A DNA stretch of 64,000 bases, taken from Bacteroidales bacterium. GTDB lineage: Bacteria; Bacteroidota; Bacteroidia; Bacteroidales; WCHB1-69. The stretch is from contig JAEEKX010000016.1 in the NCBI GenBank assembly GCA_016288655.1, positions 55,960 to 119,959 on the forward strand. Reading direction: 5' to 3'. The notes beneath the pieces were generated by a model. That model worked only from the letters and a program-made list of their open reading frames with translations. It made no database searches and had not been told where the DNA came from. Shown piece by piece: positions 8,328 to 16,090 of the stretch (the stretch's first letter is position 1; each line of letters opens with the position of its first letter). The position numbers were made by a program, and so were the translations under genes.

Positions 8328-11300
8328 TTACAAAATCACTAACTTTTCGATTTTTTCGGCCTGCTCGCCGTCGGCGGTGCGCACGCGCAAACGGTAGATG
8401 TAGGTGCCTTTGCCGATCTTGTCGCCGAAGTCGTCGAGCCCGTCCCATTCGATGGGGTCGCTGCGGAAGCCGTCGCCGAGTTGCGTGGCCTCCAAGGTGC
8501 GGACCACCTTGCCGGAGATGGTATAGATGGTGATGAGGACGTCGAGTTGCTGCCCTGGACGGTTGTGTTCGAAGAAGAAGGAGGTGTGGGTGGTGAAGGG
8601 GTTGGGATAGTTGAGCACGTGGTTGAGGACAAAGCCCTCCTCGGAGGCGACAACGAACTCCAACTCCCTTTCCGACACATTGTTGAGGATGTCCCACGCC
8701 CGCACTTTCAACTTGTGGGCGCCGGGGGCTAAGTTCTCGTAGGGGTAGCGCACCACGCCGCGGTTGTAGCTGTCGCGCTCTGCTTCGTAGTAACTGTTCA
8801 GCACCACCTGTCCGCCGTCGTCGAGCGTCGCCACCAGGTCGTGGCCGATGCCGTTGCCGGTCGTGTTGATGCCGTATTCGTCGGAGAGTTTCACCAGCAG
8901 CGTGGGCGACGGGTTGACAATACCGCCGTTGACGAACTTCTCGTCGTTCATGTAAAGTTGTATCTCGGGACCGTTGGCGTCGGTGAAGGTGTCGTCGCTC
9001 ATGCCGCCGATGACGGCCTGACGGAAGGCACCCGCGGCCTCGCCGTTGTGGCTGTGCGCGTAGTGGCTGAACTTGCCCGTGCCGTAAGCGTAGTTGATGT
9101 CCTTGGGCAGGATGAACGTGTATTGGAAGCGCCCGCCGCTCACCGTGGTGTTGCCCTTGAAGAGGATGTTCTTCTGCACGTCGAACTCGTAGTAGTAACT
9201 GTTGGGGTCGTTCTGCAGCGTGTGCATCTTCACCTTCTTGTCGTAGATGGAGGGTTGCAGCACTCCGTCGAAGTCGTTGATGGCGTTGCCGTTGGCGTCT
9301 TCAATGTGCCCGCTGACACGCACCCGCGTGAGGGCCTTCAGCGTGTCGGTGAAGGCGGCGACGGCGATGCCGTTGATGGAGTCGGTGACCACCTGGTAGC
9401 GGGGCAGCGCCAATCTCATGGCCGGGTCGCCGATGACGTAGATCATGTTGAAGTCGCTGCAGTTGCCGCTGCCGGCGTTTTTGCCCTGACGGTTGGCCTC
9501 GCCGAGGGTGATGGGGCCGTCGGTGGGGGTGAAGATGTTTTCGAAGAGGTGGGTGATGTAGTTGTGGTTGCCGCCGGTGTAGGCCACGCGGTAGGTGGAA
9601 ACAAGCCCGGATGCGCCGCCGTGACTGTTCAGGAACGCCGACTCCGCTGGCGAGACCATGGCGCGGTCGCACCAGCCGAACTCGCACGTCATCGTGAAGA
9701 ACCAGGGCTGGTTGTAACGGTTCGACCACCGGCTGATGTCCGTCAGGTCGATGATGCGCTCGTGCGCCAGACCGTACTTGCCGCCGTGGCCGACGTAGGT
9801 GAAGAGCAGGGAGCCCTTGTTCATGCGGTTGTTGAAGTCGATGGTGACCTCGGGATAGCGCGCCGAGGAGGAGTATGTAACTTGCTGATAAGCATCAAAA
9901 TAGATTTTCTCGCAGTTGAGGTTGGCGTTGCCGTTCTCGGCGCGCTGGGCACAGGCATCCGCCGTGGTGATGTGCGCGTTGTGGTCCTCGTCGTCGCCGA
10001 CGAAGGTGACCACGTTCTTCCAGTCCCCGAAGTTGCAACTCTGCGTGTTCGCTCCCAGTATCTCCGATGAGGCATACTGGATGGTCTTGTCCACCGCTAT
10101 TTTCGCCTGCGATGCCGTGCTCACCGGAAAACGACCGATGGCGATGTCGATGCTCTTGCCCGTTGAGTTGGCGCCCTCGTTCTCGTCCAACAGTCCGAAG
10201 AAGTCGTCGTTGGCCTTGAAATACTCGCTGTTGGCGATGGAACTGCATTGGAAGTTGGGTACATACAGTTTGCAAGTGCCTTCAATGCCGCGGTAGTCGT
10301 AGGAGGGACGGCCGAAGAGCAGCAGGTAGCGCGGTTGCGCGCCGCCCGAACGGTCGTAGATCATCCGCATGTAGTCGCGGATGGCGCATACATCCTGCTC
10401 GCCGCTGGCATATTCGTTATAGATCTGTTGCGGGGTGACGATCTTCACGCTCAATCCGTCGTGGCTGCGCCGGAAGTCGGCGAGGCGCTCCGCCTCCGTC
10501 GTGAAGTCGGGGTGCGCCACGATGACCATGTCCACCTGACTGCTGCCGTGGAGGTCCTGATTGGCGACGCGGCTGCCGAGGCCGACGGAACGGCAGTCGG
10601 CAAGGGTGAACGCCACGAACCTGCGCAGCGTGTCGGTGCGGCTTTTGAAGGTGAAGGTGCCGTTGGTGAGGGTGCCGTGCATCTGGCGCGTGCCGTGCGG
10701 CTCAGTCACGTCCCACACCTTCGTGTCGCCGGTGGCGTTGGCGAGGAAGAACTGGGTGACGGCGTCCACCATCGTCTGCGGGGCACAGAACGGCATCGCG
10801 CCGTTGCCCGCGCGCAACTGGCACTCGATCTGCCACTCGATATAGTTGAGGTAACCCACGGAGGATGAGGTCGGTTTGGAGTAGGTGAGTTGGAGGTTGT
10901 GGCTGCCGGCGGAGGCGCTGAAGTTCAGGTCGCGGGTGACCTGGTCGGCGTAGTTGCCGCCGGAGGTGGGCTGAAGTCCGACGCTGCCGATGGTCTGACC
11001 GTCGAGGGAGACGGCGAAGGTGGAGTATCGCACCGAGGTGGTGGCCACGGCGACCGTCATCCGGCCGGCGCCCGTCGGCGGGGCGGGCAGCGCCAGCGTG
11101 TAGGTGGCTGTGGTGGTGGCGTCGAACTTGTCGCCGAGCCATACGCGGCCGCCCTCCTTCAGGTTGAGTTTGTCCTCCTCAATGAAGCCGTAGTGCGTGA
11201 AGGTCGTCGCCGAGCCTGTGGCGGTCAGCGACGAGTGGTCCACTTCCGTCACCCGCAACTTCTCGCCCACGCCGGCATCCACCGTCACAAAGTAGGAGGC

Positions 11301-12140
11301 CTTGTCGGTATAGAGGTTGAAACTGTGTGTAAAGCGCTGTTCCACGTTGTTGTAACTCCAACTGTGCGGACCTTCGGCGTAAAAGACGAAGTAGTCGCCA
11401 GGGTCGAAGGTGCCGTCGCCGCCGTCGTGGATCTCGATGGGCATCTCCTGCAGGTCGTCGTGGCGGGACACGGCATTGCTTTCGGCCAGCATGCCGCCGC
11501 CGTTTCCGAAGAGGGCGATACGTGCCGAGGGAAGTCCTGACACGGACGCGCCCAGTGTCGTCAGGTCGTTGTAAGTCACTTTGTAGATGCCCGTTTCAGG
11601 CACGGTGATGCGGTAGAAGTTGCCGCTTTGCAGCACGGAGTGTGCGGCGTACGAGCGGGTGGCTTCCGCCTTGCGGACGCCGCGTCCCCGGATCGTCACT
11701 GTCGCCGACGTCAGCCGCTCGTATCCCCCCGCGGCCTTCCGCAACGGGATGAATGAGAACCCGACCCACGGGCGTTTCTTCTCATATACCGTCTCCGCCC
11801 GGACACTCACTGACGGGCGCGCGAAGTCGCTGGGAATCAGCCGCACCTGCTCGCGCGGCACCGGCTCGTACTGCTCGTCGCTGAGGGCGACTTCATAGCC
11901 GGCATAGTCGGCATCGACGGGAAAATGTGCGTAATAGCAGGGGAGAGTGGGAAACTCCTCGTCGGAGATGGAGCCGGAAAAGAGCAGACTCTCCGACTTG
12001 ACGCCCTCCTCATCTTCATAAACCCAAGGTTCCAACCAAGTGATTTGGATGGATTTTGAAAAATTTTGTGCCTGATTATCAATATGTTGAGCAGTTATTA
12101 GAAAAAAAAGAACTATTCCTGCCCAAGAAATTCGATTCAT
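8328..12140 (-). CDS. porU: T9SS sortase PorU (C25 gingipain-like)
   Basis: PorU removes the C-terminal sorting signal of T9SS cargo and attaches the cargo to anionic LPS at the cell surface. The product is 1270 residues, typical length. The start at 12140 gives MNRISWAGIVLFFLITAQHI, a plausible signal peptide; the longer open frame upstream is AT-rich. The peptidase C25 domain lies at about 535-900. The catalytic pair is His785 in TYVGHGGKYG and Cys819 in FFTMTCEFGWCD, followed by HGGASGLVSTYR. The C-terminus has a beta-sandwich with LNYPNPFTTHT and WDGLDDFGDKIGKGTYIYRL, as in other PorU proteins. porV follows; the divergent neighbour is porP. Confidence 0.95.
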   Translation of the reverse strand: MNRISWAGIVLFFLITAQHIDNQAQNFSKSIQITWLEPWVYEDEEGVKSESLLFSGSISDEEFPTLPCYYAHFPVDADYAGYEVALSDEQYEPVPREQVRLIPSDFARPSVSVRAETVYEKKRPWVGFSFIPLRKAAGGYERLTSATVTIRGRGVRKAEATRSYAAHSVLQSGNFYRITVPETGIYKVTYNDLTTLGASVSGLPSARIALFGNGGGMLAESNAVSRHDDLQEMPIEIHDGGDGTFDPGDYFVFYAEGPHSWSYNNVEQRFTHSFNLYTDKASYFVTVDAGVGEKLRVTEVDHSSLTATGSATTFTHYGFIEEDKLNLKEGGRVWLGDKFDATTTATYTLALPAPPTGAGRMTVAVATTSVRYSTFAVSLDGQTIGSVGLQPTSGGNYADQVTRDLNFSASAGSHNLQLTYSKPTSSSVGYLNYIEWQIECQLRAGNGAMPFCAPQTMVDAVTQFFLANATGDTKVWDVTEPHGTRQMHGTLTNGTFTFKSRTDTLRRFVAFTLADCRSVGLGSRVANQDLHGSSQVDMVIVAHPDFTTEAERLADFRRSHDGLSVKIVTPQQIYNEYASGEQDVCAIRDYMRMIYDRSGGAQPRYLLLFGRPSYDYRGIEGTCKLYVPNFQCSSIANSEYFKANDDFFGLLDENEGANSTGKSIDIAIGRFPVSTASQAKIAVDKTIQYASSEILGANTQSCNFGDWKNVVTFVGDDEDHNAHITTADACAQRAENGNANLNCEKIYFDAYQQVTYSSSARYPEVTIDFNNRMNKGSLLFTYVGHGGKYGLAHERIIDLTDISRWSNRYNQPWFFTMTCEFGWCDRAMVSPAESAFLNSHGGASGLVSTYRVAYTGGNHNYITHLFENIFTPTDGPITLGEANRQGKNAGSGNCSDFNMIYVIGDPAMRLALPRYQVVTDSINGIAVAAFTDTLKALTRVRVSGHIEDANGNAINDFDGVLQPSIYDKKVKMHTLQNDPNSYYYEFDVQKNILFKGNTTVSGGRFQYTFILPKDINYAYGTGKFSHYAHSHNGEAAGAFRQAVIGGMSDDTFTDANGPEIQLYMNDEKFVNGGIVNPSPTLLVKLSDEYGINTTGNGIGHDLVATLDDGGQVVLNSYYEAERDSYNRGVVRYPYENLAPGAHKLKVRAWDILNNVSERELEFVVASEEGFVLNHVLNYPNPFTTHTSFFFEHNRPGQQLDVLITIYTISGKVVRTLEATQLGDGFRSDPIEWDGLDDFGDKIGKGTYIYRLRVRTADGEQAEKIEKLVIL

Positions 12141-12187
12141 ATTCCGTTGATTTGTATTACGTATGAGACATGGAATAAACGAATCAT

Positions 12188-12195
12188 CAAATATA
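12188..12195 (-). promoter_or_regulatory. Possible promoter -7 element TATATTTG for porU
   Basis: TATATTTG on the minus strand, 48 nt before the porU ATG. It lacks the C that follows TTTG in most other boxes of this window, so it is a weaker candidate. Confidence 0.35.
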
Positions 12196-12264
12196 AAATT
12201 GCAAAAAATGCGGATTGTTGATAACTTTTTATGAAAAAAAGCGTAATCATAAACAATAAAATCG

Positions 12265-12272
12265 TATTTTTG
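12265..12272 (+). promoter_or_regulatory. Promoter -7 element TATTTTTG for porP-gldJ
   Basis: TATTTTTGCG lies 34 nt before the porP ATG, in the 166-bp gap divergent from porU. Confidence 0.55.
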
Positions 12273-12306
12273 CGAACTTATAATAGTATGGAATAAAATC
12301 AAGGAT

Positions 12307-13293
12307 ATGAAGAAGATCATTTGCGTATTGGGAGTCTTGCTGCTATCCCTCAGCAGTTTGGAGCTTTCCGCACAGGATCCGCATTTTTCCCAGTTTTTCG
12401 CCAACCCGCTCTATCTGAACCCCGCGTTTGCAGGTACGAATGTCTGTCCGCGTGTCACGGCGCACTTCCGCGATCAGTGGCCGAACGTCCACGGCACCTA
12501 CCTCACCTATTCGGCGTCGTACGACCAGCATTTCGACAAATTAGCCGGTGGCATCGGCGTGCTGTTCATGGGCGACCACCAGGGTCAAGGCACCATCAAC
12601 ACTTACGCGGCCAGCGTGATCTACTCTTATAAGTTGAAAGTGTCCCGCAAGTTCAGCATGCGTTTCGCCTTGCAGGCCACCTTCCAGCAGAAGAGTCTGA
12701 ACTGGGACAAACTCACCTTCGGCGACATGATCGACCCGAAGTACGGTTTCGTGTATGAGACCAATGAGACCGCCCCCTCCAAGCAGTCGAAGGCCATCGC
12801 CGACTTCTCCGCCGGTTTCATCGGCTACACCAAGAACTTCTACTTCGGCTTGGCCGTCAATCACGTCACCCGTCCGTACGAGGGCTTCATCTCTGTGAGC
12901 CGTCTGCCCGTCAAGTGGACCGCCCACGCCGGCGGACTGTTCGACCTCAAACGCCGCAGCCGCAAAAGCCACTCCTTCGGCGACGTCTCCATCAGCCCCA
13001 ACATCATCTATCAGCACCAGATGGAGTTCCATCAGCTCAACTACGGTCTCTATGTCAACTACTATCCTTTCGTGGTCGGCATTTGGTACCGCCAGAGTTT
13101 CCGCAATCCCGACGCCGTCATCTTCATGTTCGGCTTGCAGCACGACCTCGTCCGCATCGGCTACTCCTACGACCTCACCGTTTCCAAACTCGCCAACCTC
13201 TCCGGTGGTGCCCATGAGGTCTCCCTCCAGTTGCTCCTGCCCTGTCCCGAGAGAAAACGTGTGATGAAGGACCTCGTCTGCCCCTCTTTCTAA
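12307..13293 (+). CDS. PorP/SprF family T9SS outer-membrane protein
   Basis: A 328-residue outer-membrane barrel protein of the PorP/SprF family; members link the T9SS rotor/adhesin machinery to the outer membrane. Signal peptide about 1-22 (MKKIICVLGVLLLSLSSLELSAQ), then the family signature DPHFSQFFANPLYLNPAFAG and FRDQWP. The body alternates as beta strands and ends near VSLQLLLPCP. Genomes of this phylum carry several porP paralogs, so this need not be the one essential for secretion. Its neighbour gldJ starts 56 bp downstream with no promoter box between, suggesting one transcript. Confidence 0.92.
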   Translation: MKKIICVLGVLLLSLSSLELSAQDPHFSQFFANPLYLNPAFAGTNVCPRVTAHFRDQWPNVHGTYLTYSASYDQHFDKLAGGIGVLFMGDHQGQGTINTYAASVIYSYKLKVSRKFSMRFALQATFQQKSLNWDKLTFGDMIDPKYGFVYETNETAPSKQSKAIADFSAGFIGYTKNFYFGLAVNHVTRPYEGFISVSRLPVKWTAHAGGLFDLKRRSRKSHSFGDVSISPNIIYQHQMEFHQLNYGLYVNYYPFVVGIWYRQSFRNPDAVIFMFGLQHDLVRIGYSYDLTVSKLANLSGGAHEVSLQLLLPCPERKRVMKDLVCPSF

Positions 13294-13349
13294 CCCCTTT
13301 GAAAAATAATTTTTGAAAAACATCGTTTAGAACAGTAAATCATAAAAAG

Positions 13350-14852
13350 ATGAAGAAGTTGACAAGAATTTCCAGTCTGATGCTCATCGCAGCAGTAGCA
13401 GTGTTGTTCAGTGCTTGTAAGAAAGAGTACTCTCCGACTACTGGATGGGAATATAACAACGCCGAGAACGGCGGCTTTGAGGTCTATCCCTTTGTGGAGC
13501 AGGCCACCGGCCCCGGTCTGGTGCTCATCGAAGGCGGTACCTTCACCTTCGGTCGTGTGGAAGAGGATGTGATGTACGAGTGGGGCAACAACCCGCGCCG
13601 TGTCACCGTCTCCTCCTTCTACATGGATGAGTGTGAGATCAGCAACCTCGACTACCGTGAGTACCTCTACTGGCTCGAGCGCGTCTTCCTGCCCGCCGAC
13701 CTCAACACCATTGTTGACGAGGCCCGCCCCGACGAGAATGTCTGGCGTGAGAAACTCACCTATGCCGAGCCGCAGGTGGAGTACTACTTCCGCTATCCGG
13801 CTTACGACCACTATCCGGTCGTCGGCGTCAACTGGCTGCAGGCCACCAATTACGCCGCCTGGCGTACCGACCGCGTCAACGAGCAGATCCTCGTCGATAT
13901 GGGCTTCATCGACTGGAACCCCGATCCGTCACCGGAACTCTACTTCAGCACCGACGCCTATCTCGTTTACGACTCCTATGAGATGGAGACAGACAACCGG
14001 TTGCAGAACATCTCCACCGGCGACTATCGTAACGTGAAGATGGAGGACGGCATCCTGCTGCCCCGCTACCGCCTCCCCACCGAGGCCGAGTGGGAGTACG
14101 CCGCCTACGCACTCATCGGCAACACCCTCAACGAGCGCGTGCTCGAAAGAAAACTCTATCCTTGGAACGGTCACTATACCCGTACCGACGACAAACACTA
14201 CTATGGTGACTTCGTCGCCAACACCCGCCGTGGCCGCGGCGACCTCATGGGCGTGGCTGGCAACCTGAACGACGCCTCCGACATCCCGGCACCCGTCAAC
14301 TCCTACTGGCCCAACGACTTCGGCCTCTACAACATGGGTGGTAATGTCGCTGAGTGGGTGATGGACGTCTATAGACAGACTTCCCACGATGATGTCTATG
14401 AGTTCAACCCGTTCCGTGGCAACTACTACGAGACCATGAAACTCTTGGAGGATGGCTCCGGCATGGTGGAAGACCGCGACAGCGTGGGTAAGATCCCGAT
14501 GGTGCCCGTCTCCGACTTCAAGAACGACAGACGCCGCAACTACCGCGCCGCCGACAACATCAACTACCTCGACGGTGACTGGGCCTCCCAGTTGGAGTCC
14601 GATGTCTGGAAGACCAACTCCAGCGACGCCACCACCACCATGTACCCGAAGGAGACCGCAGTGCCCTTCGAATACTCCCTGGTCGGCGACCACTCTCGCG
14701 TCTATAAGGGCGGTTCCTGGATCGATCCCGAGTACTATGCGGCCCCCGGCCACAGACGTTACCTCGAAGAGGATGAATCGACCAAGTACATCGGCTTCCG
14801 TTGCGCCATGGCCCGCCTCGGCACCCCCTCCGGCGGCGGCGTGACCCGCTAA
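13350..14852 (+). CDS. gldJ: GldJ-type T9SS/gliding lipoprotein (FGE-sulfatase fold)
   Basis: A 500-residue lipoprotein with lipobox LFSAC at Cys23. The rest is a formylglycine-generating-enzyme/SUMF1 fold (about 50-495). In GldJ and GldK this fold is structural, forming the periplasmic ring or track complex under the outer membrane. GldJ is preferred over GldK because of the block TGWEYNNAENGGFEV, then GPGLVLIEGGTFTFGRV, and PVVGVNWLQATNYAAWRTDR. The context agrees: in flavobacteria gldJ sits beside porU-porV, and here it is across the divergent promoter region from them. Family assignment within GldJ/GldK is inference from motif recall. Confidence 0.85.
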   Translation: MKKLTRISSLMLIAAVAVLFSACKKEYSPTTGWEYNNAENGGFEVYPFVEQATGPGLVLIEGGTFTFGRVEEDVMYEWGNNPRRVTVSSFYMDECEISNLDYREYLYWLERVFLPADLNTIVDEARPDENVWREKLTYAEPQVEYYFRYPAYDHYPVVGVNWLQATNYAAWRTDRVNEQILVDMGFIDWNPDPSPELYFSTDAYLVYDSYEMETDNRLQNISTGDYRNVKMEDGILLPRYRLPTEAEWEYAAYALIGNTLNERVLERKLYPWNGHYTRTDDKHYYGDFVANTRRGRGDLMGVAGNLNDASDIPAPVNSYWPNDFGLYNMGGNVAEWVMDVYRQTSHDDVYEFNPFRGNYYETMKLLEDGSGMVEDRDSVGKIPMVPVSDFKNDRRRNYRAADNINYLDGDWASQLESDVWKTNSSDATTTMYPKETAVPFEYSLVGDHSRVYKGGSWIDPEYYAAPGHRRYLEEDESTKYIGFRCAMARLGTPSGGGVTR

Positions 14853-14875
14853 AACAGACATTTCAAACCCACAAC

Positions 14876-14904
14876 GTAGAGACGCGGCATTCCCACGTCT
14901 CTAC
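14876..14904. repeat. REP-like hairpin (GTAGAGACG ... CGTCTCTAC)
   Basis: Perfect 9-bp inverted repeat (14876-14884 and 14896-14904) with an 11-nt loop, 24 bp after the gldJ stop. It resembles the GAGACG-type intergenic repeats scattered through many Bacteroidota genomes. It may also act as a terminator, although the following T-run is poor. Confidence 0.6.
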
Positions 14905-14950
14905 AACATTTTTAAAGAATTACCTTTCCCCATCTCCAATCCCTGCCCCC

Positions 14951-14983
14951 TAAAACCTGTAATCTGTAAACTAAAACCTGTAA
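14951..14983 (+). repeat. Imperfect 21-bp tandem repeat before hldD
   Basis: TAAAACCTGTAA occurs at 14951-14962 and again at 14972-14983, a 21-bp period, ending 6 bp before the hldD start. No promoter box or Shine-Dalgarno sequence is seen here. Confidence 0.6.
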
Positions 14984-14989
14984 CCTAAT

Positions 14990-15955
14990 ATGATTGTCAT
15001 CACTGGTGCCGCCGGCTTCATCGGAAGTTGCATGGTACAACAACTCAACCAACAAGGACGCACCGATCTGGTACTCGTCGATGATTTCACCCGCGAACGC
15101 AAACGCCGCAACTGGGTCGACAAGCAGTACGCCGACAAGATTCAGCGCAACGAGTTCTTTGCCTGGGCAGACCGGAACGCCCGCCACATCAGCGGCATCG
15201 TGCACCTCGGCGCCCGCACCGATACCACCGAGCGCGACTATACTGTCTTTGAGGAACTTAACGTCGATTACACACAGCATATCTGGAGTCTGGCCACGCA
15301 GCATCGCTTTCCGATGCTCTACGCCTCCTCTGCCGCAACTTACGGCGACGGCGCCAACGGCTATGCCGACGATGAGTCCTGCATTCCGCAACTCCAGCCG
15401 CTCAACGCCTACGGCCGTTCCAAGAACGAGATCGACAAGTGGATTCTCCAGCAGACATCCACTCCGCCCGCGTGGGCTGGCTTCAAGTTCTTCAACGTGT
15501 ATGGTCCCAACGAGTACCACAAGGACCGTATGGCATCGGTTATCTTCCACGCTTTCAACCAGATCAAGGAATGTGGCAGGGTGAAACTCTTCCGCTCGCA
15601 CCGCCCTGACTTCGCCGACGGCATGCAACTGCGCGACTTCGTCTATGTGAAGGATGTGGTGGAGGTGCTCTACTGGTTTTCGCAGAACCGCCACGCCGAC
15701 GGCATCTTTAACCTCGGCACTGGACATGCCCGCAGTTTCCTCGATTTGGTCCGCGCCACCTTCGCCGCCCTTCAGCGCACGCCCGACATCGAATTTGTGG
15801 ATATTCCCGAAGATATTAGGGACAAATACCAATATTTTACCGAGGCGAAAATGGAAAAAATGCACGCCGCGGGCTGCCAACAGCCGTTTCATAGTTTGGA
15901 AGACGGCGTAACTGATTATGTATCAAACTATTTGGTGAACGATAAAATTTTTTGA
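14990..15955 (+). CDS. hldD: ADP-L-glycero-D-manno-heptose 6-epimerase
   Basis: HldD epimerises ADP-D,D-heptose to ADP-L,D-heptose for the lipopolysaccharide inner core. The 321-residue product is an extended short-chain dehydrogenase. The Rossmann motif is Gly6-x-x-Gly9-x-x-Gly12 in TGAAGFIG. The catalytic Tyr141-x3-Lys145 is in LNAYGRSKNEID, and Ser114 is in YASSAATYG. FFNVYGPNEYHKDRMASV is the HldD-specific block. It is the start of a new unit after the REP-like hairpin. LPS core synthesis fits a T9SS organism, where PorU attaches cargo to LPS. Confidence 0.93.
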   Translation: MIVITGAAGFIGSCMVQQLNQQGRTDLVLVDDFTRERKRRNWVDKQYADKIQRNEFFAWADRNARHISGIVHLGARTDTTERDYTVFEELNVDYTQHIWSLATQHRFPMLYASSAATYGDGANGYADDESCIPQLQPLNAYGRSKNEIDKWILQQTSTPPAWAGFKFFNVYGPNEYHKDRMASVIFHAFNQIKECGRVKLFRSHRPDFADGMQLRDFVYVKDVVEVLYWFSQNRHADGIFNLGTGHARSFLDLVRATFAALQRTPDIEFVDIPEDIRDKYQYFTEAKMEKMHAAGCQQPFHSLEDGVTDYVSNYLVNDKIF

Positions 15956-15996
15956 TTTTTTTCAAAAAAATCGTCGCTGTTTATTGGAAATATTTA

Positions 15997-16004
15997 TACC
16001 TTTG
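15997..16004 (+). promoter_or_regulatory. Promoter -7 element TACCTTTG for recQ
   Basis: TACCTTTGTA lies 86 nt before the recQ ATG in the 135-bp hldD-recQ gap. Confidence 0.45.
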
Positions 16005-16090
16005 TAAGTCAGTTGTGTTTAGGGTAAACCTTCCTTCGGGAAAAGCATCCTTTCGCAGCAGATAGTAAAGCATTATAACCCATTTTCAAG

